Source: an uncultured Oscillibacter sp. (GTDB lineage Bacteria > Bacillota > Clostridia > Oscillospirales > Oscillospiraceae). Taken from it: DNA of 64,000 bases. This document shows positions 37,878-45,546 of the stretch, piece by piece; within the stretch, counting starts at the first letter, position 1, and every line of letters begins with the position of its first letter. The position numbers and the translations under genes were made by a program. The notes under the pieces are model-generated. The model saw only the letters and a list, made by a program, of their open reading frames with translations, was not told where the DNA came from and made no database searches. Where the stretch lies: positions 1-64,000 of the forward strand of contig CAJKKQ010000014.1 in the NCBI GenBank assembly GCA_905200545.1, written 5' to 3'.

Positions 37878-37906
37878 AGTATAGCATTTTTTGTGGGACG
37901 TGTACA
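37878..37906 (-). promoter_or_regulatory. Promoter of the FHA-FtsW/PBP2 operon
   Basis: Minus strand -35 TGTACA (37901-37906), 17-base spacer, -10 TATACT (37878-37883). Confidence 0.55.
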
Positions 37907-37957
37907 GCCCCGCATTGCTTTTCCGCACATTTTCCAGCGGGAATTTCACATTAACTC

Positions 37958-37986
37958 TTGACCTTCCGTGTAAAATCCATTAAAAT
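37958..37986 (+). promoter_or_regulatory. Promoter of the compact radical SAM gene
   Basis: -35 TTGACC (37958-37963), 17-base spacer, -10 TAAAAT (37981-37986), about 85 bases before the ATG. Confidence 0.65.
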
Positions 37987-38072
37987 ATTTGAGCGTGCAT
38001 GAAAACTTCTAAAAAAGTCTATGCCGACTTTTACCAGTTTTGCCGATATATCATCACGAAAGGCCGATCAAC

Positions 38073-38960
38073 ATGAATCATCCCTACAAGACGCGGGAGG
38101 GCGGCGCCACGGTGACAATCTTCGTCCCCTATGATTGTAAGAACCATTGCCCTTTCTGCATCAATAAAGGAGAGTATGCGGATCTGACGGGTTTCTCTGC
38201 GGAGAAGATCTGCCAGAGCATCCGCCGGATGGACGCCATCACGCCGTATTGTGATTTTGTCTTCACCGGCGGCGAGCCCCTGGCGGATTTGGACACTCTC
38301 CAGATGATGCTGGACGAGATCCCCACCACCCACAAGGTCTATATCAATACCACCCTCCCTGTTTCCGAGCACACCACGGAGGAGGATATCCTGGCCTTTG
38401 CCCAGCGCAACAAGGACAAAATCACCTGCATCAATGTCTCCCGGCATATGCAGAAGTACGTGGTGGAATCCAACGACTCCCTGCTGGCCCGGCTGCCCGT
38501 TCCCTTCCGGATCAACTGTGTGCTTTACAAGAACTATCCCGCTGAAAACCTGGTGCCCTATATGGAGCGCTTCCGCAAGATCCCCGGCGCCTCCATCCAG
38601 TTCCGCTTCGACTACACCGCCACCACCCCCGAAAACCTCTATGAGGAGGAGGGTGACAAGATCCTCCATGATCTCAAGCAGGTGGCCCGGTACACCGGAC
38701 TGGACGGCTGCCGGATGCGCTGCGGCTTCCATTTCGATTACAAGGGCATGGAACTGACCTATCACAAGACCCTGCCCTATTCTACCATCGTGGAGACCGA
38801 TCCCACCGATGGCGTCACCTATGATATCCTCTATGATATCCTCATCAAGCAAAACGGCGACATCCACTCCGACTGGGACGGCACCATGATGGACGTGGAC
38901 GCCTATGAGAAAGTGGTCTTCGAGCCCTATGACCTGAAGTGGCTGGCTCGGATCGCCTAA
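38073..38960 (+). CDS. Compact radical SAM protein
   Basis: 295 residues from the ATG at 38073, with GAAAGG upstream. The cluster motif is CKNHCPFC (CX3CX2C) at about residues 24-31, followed by FVFTGGEPL. There is no SPASM domain; the C-terminal 100 residues (HFDYKGMELTYHKTLPYS, then NGDIHSDWDGTMMD) look like a family-specific cap. The substrate is not known. It has its own promoter, and a hairpin separates it from the ketopantoate-reductase-like gene 63 bases on. Confidence 0.85.
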   Translation: MNHPYKTREGGATVTIFVPYDCKNHCPFCINKGEYADLTGFSAEKICQSIRRMDAITPYCDFVFTGGEPLADLDTLQMMLDEIPTTHKVYINTTLPVSEHTTEEDILAFAQRNKDKITCINVSRHMQKYVVESNDSLLARLPVPFRINCVLYKNYPAENLVPYMERFRKIPGASIQFRFDYTATTPENLYEEEGDKILHDLKQVARYTGLDGCRMRCGFHFDYKGMELTYHKTLPYSTIVETDPTDGVTYDILYDILIKQNGDIHSDWDGTMMDVDAYEKVVFEPYDLKWLARIA

Positions 38961-38979
38961 TCACATTCCACAAATTACG

Positions 38980-39010
38980 GAGCGGCGGAACATTCCGCCG
39001 CTCTTTCTTT
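38980..39010 (+). terminator. Terminator after the compact radical SAM gene
   Basis: A perfect 11-bp stem (38980-38990 with 38993-39003) followed by TTTCTTT, only 13 bases before the next ATG. Confidence 0.75.
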
Positions 39011-39023
39011 CAGGAGGTCATCC

Positions 39024-39941
39024 ATGAAAAAGATTGAGACGGTAGGCATCATCGGGTTGGGCGCTCTGGGGACCCTATACGCCCACTTGTTCACAGAGGC
39101 GCTGGGCCCCGAGCACGTCCTCATTCTGGCGGACAAGGCCCGCACGGAGCGTTACCGCAGCCAGGAGCTGTGCTATAACGGCCACCCCTGCTCCTTCCAT
39201 TACGAGGATGCCGCCCAGCGGAAGGAGCCCGTGGATGTGCTGCTTTTCGCCGTGAAGTTCGGTGGTCTTCCCGCCGCCATAGAGTCTTGCCGTCATCTGG
39301 TAGGGCCGGAGACCACCCTCCTCTCGGTCCTCAACGGCATTGCCAGCGAGCCCATGCTGGGGCAGGCTTTCGGTCCGGAGAAAGTGGTCTGGTGCGTGGC
39401 CCAGAAGATGTCTGCCAAGAAAGAGGGCAATCAGGTAACGGTGGATCCGGTGGGCGAGCCGGCCCTGGGGGTTCCTGCCGGGCAGGCGGACGATCACCTG
39501 CAGCGTCTGAGTGCCTTTTTTGACGTCATCCGCTTCCCCTACGTCCTTCACCCGGACATCCGCACCCACATGTGGAGTAAGCTCCTGTGCAACACCGGCT
39601 GCAACCAGGCCACCATGGTCTTCCAGTGCGGCTACGGCGGCGTACAGGTCCCCGGCAAAGCCCGGGATGCCATGCTGGGTGCCATGCGGGAGGTGGTGGC
39701 CGTGGCCAATGCCGAGGGGGTAGCCCTGTCGGAGGCGGATATCGACGGGTGGCTTTCCATCATTGACCACTTCCCTGCTGACGGGGAACCCTCCATGCGC
39801 CAGGACGGCAAGGCCCACCGCAAAAGCGAGGTGGAGCTCTTCTCCGGTACCATCCGCCGTCTGGCCCAGCAGCACAATATCCCTGTTCCGGTAAATGAAT
39901 GGTTTTATCAAACCATTCAGAATATGGAATCCCAATACTGA
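39024..39941 (+). CDS. Ketopantoate reductase family protein (PanE/ApbA)
   Basis: 305 residues. The Rossmann motif Gly11-x-Gly13-x-x-Gly16 opens the protein, FAVKFGGLPAAI and LSVLNGIASE follow, and the C-terminal helical domain has WSKLLCNTGCNQATMVF and a late SEVELFSGTIRRLAQQHNIPVPVNEW. That matches 2-dehydropantoate 2-reductase, which uses NADPH to make pantoate for coenzyme A. Paralogues with other substrates are common, and no other pan genes are nearby, so the specific reaction is not certain. Confidence 0.85.
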   Translation: MKKIETVGIIGLGALGTLYAHLFTEALGPEHVLILADKARTERYRSQELCYNGHPCSFHYEDAAQRKEPVDVLLFAVKFGGLPAAIESCRHLVGPETTLLSVLNGIASEPMLGQAFGPEKVVWCVAQKMSAKKEGNQVTVDPVGEPALGVPAGQADDHLQRLSAFFDVIRFPYVLHPDIRTHMWSKLLCNTGCNQATMVFQCGYGGVQVPGKARDAMLGAMREVVAVANAEGVALSEADIDGWLSIIDHFPADGEPSMRQDGKAHRKSEVELFSGTIRRLAQQHNIPVPVNEWFYQTIQNMESQY

Positions 39942-39942
39942 G

Positions 39943-39975
39943 AAAAGGACGCTCCCAAAAGGAGCGTCCTTTTTT
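39943..39975. terminator. Bidirectional terminator between the PanE-family gene and selD
   Basis: A 13-bp stem (39943-39955 region with 39961-39973) with A and T runs on opposite sides, placed between convergent genes. Confidence 0.9.
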
Positions 39976-39982
39976 GATTTCC

Positions 39983-41023
39983 TTACCGCAGGAAGATCCG
40001 CTTCCCGCCCCGGTACTCCCGCACCACACCGATGCGCTGGGCACTGGGGACGCAGCCTTGAAGCTCTTTGTACAGTGCCTCCGCGTCCGCCGGATCCACT
40101 GCCATCAGAAGACCGCCCGCAGTCTGGGGATCGTAGAGCACATCCTGCCGGCAAAGCTCCGTCTCTCCGGCGTCCACCCAGGGCTCTGCAAAGGAGCGGT
40201 TACGGTACATGCCGGCAGCCAGAATCCCCATCCGGGCCAGCTCCACCGCCTCGGGAATCAGGTCGATATCCGCCACATGGAGTTCGATCTCCACGTCGCT
40301 GCCCTGAGCCATCTCACAGGAGTGGCCCAGCAGGCCGAAGCCCGTCACATCCGTGCAGGCGTGGACACGGTACTTCACCATGGCGTCCCGGGCGGCCTTG
40401 TTGAGGGTGGTCATCAGCTTCTGGGTCAAGGCAACGCCCTTCTCCGATGCCATCTCCGCTTTGGCGGCGGTAGTGATGACGCCGATGCCCAGCGGTTTGG
40501 TGAACAGCAGTACATCCCCCGGCTTCGCCCCGGAGTTGGTGAGCACATGGTCCGGATGGACAAAGCCCGTCACCGCCAGGCCGTACTTGGGTTCATCATC
40601 CAGGATGCTGTGGCCGCCGGTAATCAGGGCCCCTGCCTCGTAGACCTTGTCGTAGCCGCCCCGGAGCAGCTGATGAACCGTCTCCTTGGACATGGACTCG
40701 GGAACCGCCATGATATTCAGGCACAGCTTGGGCTCGCCGCCCATGGCGTACACATCGCTCAATGCGTTGGTGGCGGCAATCTGTCCGAAGAGGTAGGGAT
40801 CGTCGGCAATGGGCGGAAAAAAGTCCACCGTCTGCACCAGCGCCAGATCGTCGCTGACCTTATATACTGACGCGTCGTCGCTCTTGTCAAATCCCACCAA
40901 CAGATTGGGGTCCTCATGGACCCGGATGCCGTCCAGCAGCTGGGCCAGGACTCCCGCTCCCACCTTGGCGCCGCAGCCGGCGCACTTGGCAAGCTTTGTC
41001 AGCTTTACTTCATTTTCTGCCAT
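39983..41023 (-). CDS. selD: Selenide, water dikinase
   Basis: 346 residues. It makes selenophosphate from selenide and ATP for selenocysteine, selenouridine or the labile selenium cofactor. Cys17 and Lys20 in KCAGCGAK match the E. coli catalytic pair; Cys, not selenocysteine, is used. DKSDDASVYKV, GGHSI and DVTGFGLLGH are further signatures. It is the third gene of yqeC-yqeB-selD, 27 bases after yqeB, which ties its product to selenium-dependent molybdenum hydroxylases. Confidence 0.96.
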   Translation of the reverse strand: MAENEVKLTKLAKCAGCGAKVGAGVLAQLLDGIRVHEDPNLLVGFDKSDDASVYKVSDDLALVQTVDFFPPIADDPYLFGQIAATNALSDVYAMGGEPKLCLNIMAVPESMSKETVHQLLRGGYDKVYEAGALITGGHSILDDEPKYGLAVTGFVHPDHVLTNSGAKPGDVLLFTKPLGIGVITTAAKAEMASEKGVALTQKLMTTLNKAARDAMVKYRVHACTDVTGFGLLGHSCEMAQGSDVEIELHVADIDLIPEAVELARMGILAAGMYRNRSFAEPWVDAGETELCRQDVLYDPQTAGGLLMAVDPADAEALYKELQGCVPSAQRIGVVREYRGGKRIFLR

Positions 41024-41050
41024 ACATTGTCCTTTCCGCCGCTCTTGCGG

Positions 41051-41851
41051 TCACGGTTTCTCTTCCAGTGCGCCTGTGAGATTCAAAATGGCCTCCAGCA
41101 CGCCGCCGCCCACCGCCAGGGCCTTGTCGCTGGCGCAGTAGCAATGCTTGATCTCGCATCGGGGATCGATGTCTCCGGACTTCATCCCCTTGTGGACAGG
41201 CGTGCCGTCCGCCAGAATGCCCCGCAGGACGCCGTCCAGGGTGCAGACCATGGGCTCGCCGTTCACCGTGGCGGCTACGTCACCCATCTTCACCTGGGCG
41301 CCGATGTCCAGCAGCTGATGGAAGATCCCATCCGCCGGGGCCCGAAGCACCCGCTCTCCGGCAAAGCCGCCGATGAGCCCCGGGATGCCGGTGTTGGGGA
41401 TGGCGCTCCCCTCATGGATCACCCGGCCCAGATAGTGGCCCCGCATGGTCTCCACCACCGCGTGGCAATCCACTCCGGCGGTGAAGCCGGGGCCCACGCC
41501 GATAACCACCGGCGCGTCGGTGATCTTCGTGCCCAGGTTCCGCTTGGCCAGGATGGCATCCACCACCGCGTCAGGCCGCAGCACCGGGATGCACTTCCCC
41601 TCCGGATCCGCCAGAACCGGGATCACGCCCTCCTTCAGCAAAGCCAGAGCCTGCTTGGGGTTCTCTGCCTGCCGGGCCGTCACATCCTCCACCGTGGCCT
41701 CCCCGTGGACGATGGCTTGGGAAAAGCACACCGTCCGCCGGATGGCAGTGGGAGCCGGGATCTCCGTCATCACCACCCGGATATGGGCCCGCCACAGCCG
41801 CAATGCCACGCCGGTGGCCAGATCTCCGGCGCCGCGAATCACTACCAGCAT
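41051..41851 (-). CDS. yqeB: Selenium-dependent molybdenum hydroxylase system protein, YqeB type
   Basis: 266 residues. The start VVIRGAGDLATGVALRLWRAH is a Rossmann-like motif, and VIGVGPGFTAGVDCHAVVETMRGHYLGRVI is the family signature. YqeB (EF2563 family) co-occurs with selD and yqeC and is linked to maturation of selenium-dependent molybdenum hydroxylases such as certain xanthine dehydrogenases. The exact reaction is not known. It overlaps yqeC by 10 bases and precedes selD. Confidence 0.92.
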   Translation of the reverse strand: MLVVIRGAGDLATGVALRLWRAHIRVVMTEIPAPTAIRRTVCFSQAIVHGEATVEDVTARQAENPKQALALLKEGVIPVLADPEGKCIPVLRPDAVVDAILAKRNLGTKITDAPVVIGVGPGFTAGVDCHAVVETMRGHYLGRVIHEGSAIPNTGIPGLIGGFAGERVLRAPADGIFHQLLDIGAQVKMGDVAATVNGEPMVCTLDGVLRGILADGTPVHKGMKSGDIDPRCEIKHCYCASDKALAVGGGVLEAILNLTGALEEKP

Positions 41852-42513
41852 AAGAAATACTCCTCTCTTTGCAGGCTGCCCGCCAGGACGGGCCGTTCCA
41901 ACAGTCTTGCCAGCACCCGGGCGTTCTCCCGGGCCTGGGGCGTTTCCGCCTGATTCACATAGATCAGGCCTCCCAGCTTCTCCGCCCGGAGAACCGCCGC
42001 TTCCGTCCGGGGTGTTGCCTCTGCCGTCTCCGGAACTCCCGCCAGGGCCGCGTAGCGTTCCGGCCGGTGGGCAGCCCTGGCGATGGGCTGCCCAAACCCC
42101 GACGCCCCCACCACACAGATCACCTGATTGGCTTCCGGCGGGATCACCGGCTCATGAGGGGCATGGGCTTTCAGAGGACGGCGGGCGGCACCGTCGGCCT
42201 CCGCCAGCACATAGTCAAACATGGCGGCAAGCTGTGCCATGGGAAGCTCCGGTGCGGTGAGCTTCTCCGTTCCCGGCACCGGGGTCCCGGCACACACCAG
42301 CCGATGTTTCTCTCTCAGCATCTCCAGTTCCGCCGACGTTCGGGCACAGGGCAGATCCGGAAATGGCAGGATCTTCGTAGTGGTGCACACCAGCACGTGT
42401 TTCCCGTCTGCCGCCAATTCTCCACCCAAAGTCCGCAGCAGCGTGGTCTTGCCCCCACCGCCGATGACGGCGGTAACGCCGGGCCGGATATCCAACAGGC
42501 TCGCCAGTTCCAT
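41842..42513 (-). CDS. yqeC: Selenium-dependent hydroxylase accessory protein YqeC
   Basis: 223 residues from the ATG at 42513, preceded by GGGGAGG. A P-loop GGGGKTT (from Gly18) near the N-terminus, a TTTKILPF segment and EADGAARRPLKAHAPHEPVIP in the middle match the YqeC family of putative nucleotide-binding accessory proteins. It is the first gene of the yqeC-yqeB-selD operon and overlaps yqeB by 10 bases. Its role in inserting or making the labile selenium ligand is inferred from gene context in many anaerobes. Confidence 0.9.
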   Translation of the reverse strand: MELASLLDIRPGVTAVIGGGGKTTLLRTLGGELAADGKHVLVCTTTKILPFPDLPCARTSAELEMLREKHRLVCAGTPVPGTEKLTAPELPMAQLAAMFDYVLAEADGAARRPLKAHAPHEPVIPPEANQVICVVGASGFGQPIARAAHRPERYAALAGVPETAEATPRTEAAVLRAEKLGGLIYVNQAETPQARENARVLARLLERPVLAGSLQREEYFLCW

Positions 42514-42545
42514 GCCGCCGCCTCCCCTTTCGTTCTTCTTTCCAT

Positions 42546-42574
42546 AGAATAGCACTTCCCCCTGCAAGCGTCAA
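42546..42574 (-). promoter_or_regulatory. Promoter of the yqeC-yqeB-selD operon
   Basis: Minus strand -35 TTGACG (42569-42574), 17-base spacer, -10 TATTCT (42546-42551). Confidence 0.7.
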
Positions 42575-42708
42575 GAACGCGGGTGTACCACCCCGTATTT
42601 CAAAAATCCTTCCGGGGTGCAACTGACGGTTGCTAAAATTTCAAGCCCGCTTGGTGGACATTTCTGTGGTTCTTTGGTACTCTGTGACCAGGAAAAGGAG
42701 GAGCAAGC

Positions 42709-43578
42709 ATGAGCCTTGGAAGCAACATCAGCCGTCTGCGGGCGGAAAAACACCTCTCACAAGGAGATCTGGCGGAAGCCTTGGACGTCTCCCGCCAGTC
42801 TGTCAGCAAGTGGGAGACAGACGGAAGCGTGCCGGATCTGGACAAGCTAGTAAAGCTGAGCCGGATATTCGGGGTGACGCTGGATGAGTTGGTCACCGGA
42901 ACGCCACCGGAAAATTCGTCAGATGACACCACCGCTCCAGCAGCCGCAACCATCCAGCCACCGGCAACAGGCAATCTTCCGGGGCGGAAAGTCGCAGGCA
43001 TCGTTCTGTTGTGTATGGCGTTTGTGACGGTGCTGGTGTGTACCGTGGCCGGCGGACTGCTGGAGGGGCTGATCCTCTGTACCCCTTTTCTATCCTGCGG
43101 TGTCATCTGTTTTCTGGCCAAAAAACGTCCGGGTCTCTGGTGCGCCTGGGCCGTGTATCTCCTTGTGGAGGTCTATCTCCGCTGGGCCACCGGCATCACC
43201 TGGCAGCTGACTTTGTTCACCCTGTCCTTCACACCGGAACAAAACTATATCCGCCTTCTGATCGCCTGGATTCAACTGATGGTGATGCTGGTGATGTTCC
43301 TGGTGACCATCCGTGCGTTCCGCCGTGTCCGCGTGGAACCCAGAGGCCGGAATGTCGTGTATCTCATCTGCGGGTGGGCGGCCCTGATTCTGCTGAACGC
43401 TCTGAAAAACCGGCTCTATACCCATCTGTATCAAATTCCGGAGTTCAGTTTCAGCCTGGGTCTGCGTCTGCTGCCACAGGCCGTGGATGTGCTGTTTCTG
43501 GTATTTTTCACCGCTTTGCTGACAGTTACCATATGCACCATCCGCACACGAATCGCCGATACCAAGGGGACGCCGTAA
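42709..43578 (+). CDS. XRE-type regulator fused to a membrane domain
   Basis: 289 residues. Residues 5-62 are a Cro/CI helix-turn-helix (LSQGDLAEALDVSRQSVSKWETDGSVPDL). After a threonine/proline/alanine linker, six or so membrane helices fill residues 95-285. This layout is common in Firmicutes and suggests a membrane-tethered sensor-regulator, but no ligand is known. It sits between the divergent yqeC-yqeB-selD and moaA operons and could regulate either. Its stop codon is in the loop of its terminator. Confidence 0.82.
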   Translation: MSLGSNISRLRAEKHLSQGDLAEALDVSRQSVSKWETDGSVPDLDKLVKLSRIFGVTLDELVTGTPPENSSDDTTAPAAATIQPPATGNLPGRKVAGIVLLCMAFVTVLVCTVAGGLLEGLILCTPFLSCGVICFLAKKRPGLWCAWAVYLLVEVYLRWATGITWQLTLFTLSFTPEQNYIRLLIAWIQLMVMLVMFLVTIRAFRRVRVEPRGRNVVYLICGWAALILLNALKNRLYTHLYQIPEFSFSLGLRLLPQAVDVLFLVFFTALLTVTICTIRTRIADTKGTP

Positions 43579-43592
43579 GGCGTCCCCTTTTT
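43564..43592 (+). terminator. Terminator overlapping the end of the XRE membrane gene
   Basis: A perfect 11-bp stem (43564-43574 with 43579-43589) with GTAA loop and TTTTT tail; the TAA stop lies in the loop. Confidence 0.85.
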
Positions 43593-43593
43593 C

Positions 43594-43621
43594 TTGACTT
43601 TTCCCAGGAAACCTCTATAAT
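43594..43621 (+). promoter_or_regulatory. Promoter of the moaA operon
   Basis: -35 TTGACT (43594-43599), 16-base spacer, -10 TATAAT (43616-43621), about 50 bases before moaA. A motif also found before modA lies downstream at 43647-43660. Confidence 0.75.
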
Positions 43622-43669
43622 AATAGCAGCACCGTTTACCTAACTTGAGTATCACGATAGGAGGACGCC

Positions 43670-44614
43670 ATGCTGGATGGGTGCGGACGGACAATCGATT
43701 ACCTGCGGCTGAGCGTCACCGACCTTTGCAACTACCGCTGCCGCTACTGCATGCCTCTAGAGGGCGTTGCAAAGCGGGATCACCGGGACATGCTCTCTCT
43801 GGAGGAGCTTGCCGAAATTGCAGAAGCTTGTGTGCGCTGCGGTGTAAAGAAAATTCGCTTAACGGGTGGAGAGCCTCTGGTACGCCGGGGAATCGTGGAA
43901 CTATGCCGCCAGCTGCGTGCCATCCCTGGACTGGAGGAACTGTGCCTCACCACCAACGGCTCCCTTTTGCCCCATCTGGCAGCCCCGCTGCGGGAAGCCG
44001 GACTGGATCGATTGAACATCAGCCTGGACACCCTGCGGCCGGATCGCTTCTCAGAGATGACCCGGCTAGGGAGCCTTTCGGAAGTTCTCTCCGGTATCCG
44101 GGCAGCGGAGAACGCCGGGTTCCGGGATCTGAAATTCGACACCGTTCTCATCGGCGGCTTCAACGACGATGAGATCGGGGATTTTGTAAACCTCACCCGG
44201 GAGCGCCCCTGGGAGGTGCGGTTCATTGAGCTGATGCCCATGGGCCCCTGTGCCGCATGGGACAAGTCCTGTTTTCTCCCCGGAGATACTGTTCTGAAAA
44301 GGATACCCGCTTTACAGCAGATTGCATCCAGAGGCGTGGCCCGGCGGTATCAGCTACCGGGAGCCGTGGGTACCGTGGGACTGATCTCCCCGGTGAATCA
44401 CGACTTCTGTGCCCAGTGCCGCCGCATTCGGGTAACGGCGGACGGCAAGCTGAAAGGATGTCTCCACAGCCGTGAAGAAATCAATTTGCGGGGAATCCAC
44501 GGCCCGGCACTGGAGGACGCCATCCGCCAGGGGATCCTCCACAAGCCGGAGCGCCATCATCTGGCGGAGCGCCGGAGCGATACCCCCCGCAACATGAATC
44601 AAATTGGAGGCTGA
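43670..44614 (+). CDS. moaA: GTP 3',8-cyclase (MoaA)
   Basis: 314 residues, slightly shorter than usual. It is the radical SAM enzyme that starts molybdopterin synthesis from GTP. The N-terminal cluster cysteines are Cys20, Cys24 and Cys27 (CNYRCRYC); RLTGGEPL and NGSLL follow, and the second cluster is given by FCAQCRRIRVTADGKLKGCL. The C-terminus ends in Gly-Gly as in active MoaA. moaC starts 3 bases later. GATAGGAGGACGCC precedes the ATG. Confidence 0.96.
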   Translation: MLDGCGRTIDYLRLSVTDLCNYRCRYCMPLEGVAKRDHRDMLSLEELAEIAEACVRCGVKKIRLTGGEPLVRRGIVELCRQLRAIPGLEELCLTTNGSLLPHLAAPLREAGLDRLNISLDTLRPDRFSEMTRLGSLSEVLSGIRAAENAGFRDLKFDTVLIGGFNDDEIGDFVNLTRERPWEVRFIELMPMGPCAAWDKSCFLPGDTVLKRIPALQQIASRGVARRYQLPGAVGTVGLISPVNHDFCAQCRRIRVTADGKLKGCLHSREEINLRGIHGPALEDAIRQGILHKPERHHLAERRSDTPRNMNQIGG

Positions 44615-44617
44615 ACC

Positions 44618-45097
44618 GTGAGCGAGCTGACCCATTTCAATGAACAGGGCCGGGCAAAGATGGTGGACGTGACGGACAAGGCCGTCACCCACCGCACCGC
44701 TGTGGCCGCCGGGGAGATCCATATGGCTTCCGAGACCCTGCAAAAAATCAAGGACGGCACCATGAAAAAGGGCGATGTTCTCTCTGTCGCCCAGGTGGCG
44801 GGCATCCAGGCCGCCAAGCACAACTGGGAGCTGATCCCCATGTGCCACCCTCTCCCCCTTACCGGCATTGACATCACCTTCGCCCTGTCGGATGATCCCT
44901 GCATGGTGGAGATCCGTGCTACCGTCACCTGCACCGGCGTCACCGGCGTGGAGATGGAGGCCCTCACCGCAGTGTCAGTGGCGGCTCTGACCATCTATGA
45001 CATGTGCAAGGCCGTCCAGAAGGACATGCGCATCACCAATATCCGCCTGCTGGAAAAATGCGGCGGCAAAAGCGGAGACTACAAAATAAAGGAGTGA
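44618..45097 (+). CDS. moaC: Cyclic pyranopterin monophosphate synthase (MoaC)
   Basis: 159 residues. It converts the MoaA product to cyclic pyranopterin monophosphate. [27 protein letters not shown] and [28 protein letters not shown] are the signature segments and include the catalytic lysine and aspartate near the end. It starts at GTG (44618) with GGAGG 7 bases upstream, 3 bases after moaA. Confidence 0.97.
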   Translation: MSELTHFNEQGRAKMVDVTDKAVTHRTAVAAGEIHMASETLQKIKDGTMKKGDVLSVAQVAGIQAAKHNWELIPMCHPLPLTGIDITFALSDDPCMVEIRATVTCTGVTGVEMEALTAVSVAALTIYDMCKAVQKDMRITNIRLLEKCGGKSGDYKIKE

Positions 45098-45102
45098 GCC
45101 AC

Positions 45103-45546
45103 TTGGCCACTGTCGTATCCGTCAATATCAGCGAAAAAAAGGGGATTATCAAGCATCCCGTTCCGGAAATCCAGCTGAAACTGCGTCACGGCATCGTGGG
45201 AGACGCCCACGCCGGAGACTGGCACCGGCAGATCTCCCTCCTGGCAGAGGAGAGCGTGGACACCATGCGTGCCGCCTGCCCTATCCCTCTGGACGTGGGG
45301 ATCTTTGCCGAAAACATCAATACCCGGGGTATCGACCTGAAATCTCTGCCCATCGGCACCCATCTGCGTATTGGGGAGACGGAGGTGGAGGTGACCCAGA
45401 TCGGTAAGGAGTGCCACAGCGACTGCGCCATCAAGAAGGCGGTGGGCAAGTGCGTCATGCCCACAGAGGGCATCTTTGCCGTGGTGGTGAAAGAAGGCAC
45501 CGTCCGGGCCGGAGACGAAATTGAAATCCTGGAGGCGGAGAAATGA
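45103..45546 (+). CDS. MOSC domain-containing protein
   Basis: 147 residues, read from the TTG at 45103 because AAGGAG ends 9 bases before it and no ATG is available. The MOSC core is visible: HGIVGDAHAG, QISLLAEESVD, GIFAENINTRGIDL and the conserved cysteine in GKECHSDCAIKKAVGKCVMP. MOSC domains bind molybdenum cofactor and are thought to deliver sulfur or cofactor. It lies 5 bases after moaC and overlaps the moeA-like gene by 4. Confidence 0.9.
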   Translation: MATVVSVNISEKKGIIKHPVPEIQLKLRHGIVGDAHAGDWHRQISLLAEESVDTMRAACPIPLDVGIFAENINTRGIDLKSLPIGTHLRIGETEVEVTQIGKECHSDCAIKKAVGKCVMPTEGIFAVVVKEGTVRAGDEIEILEAEK

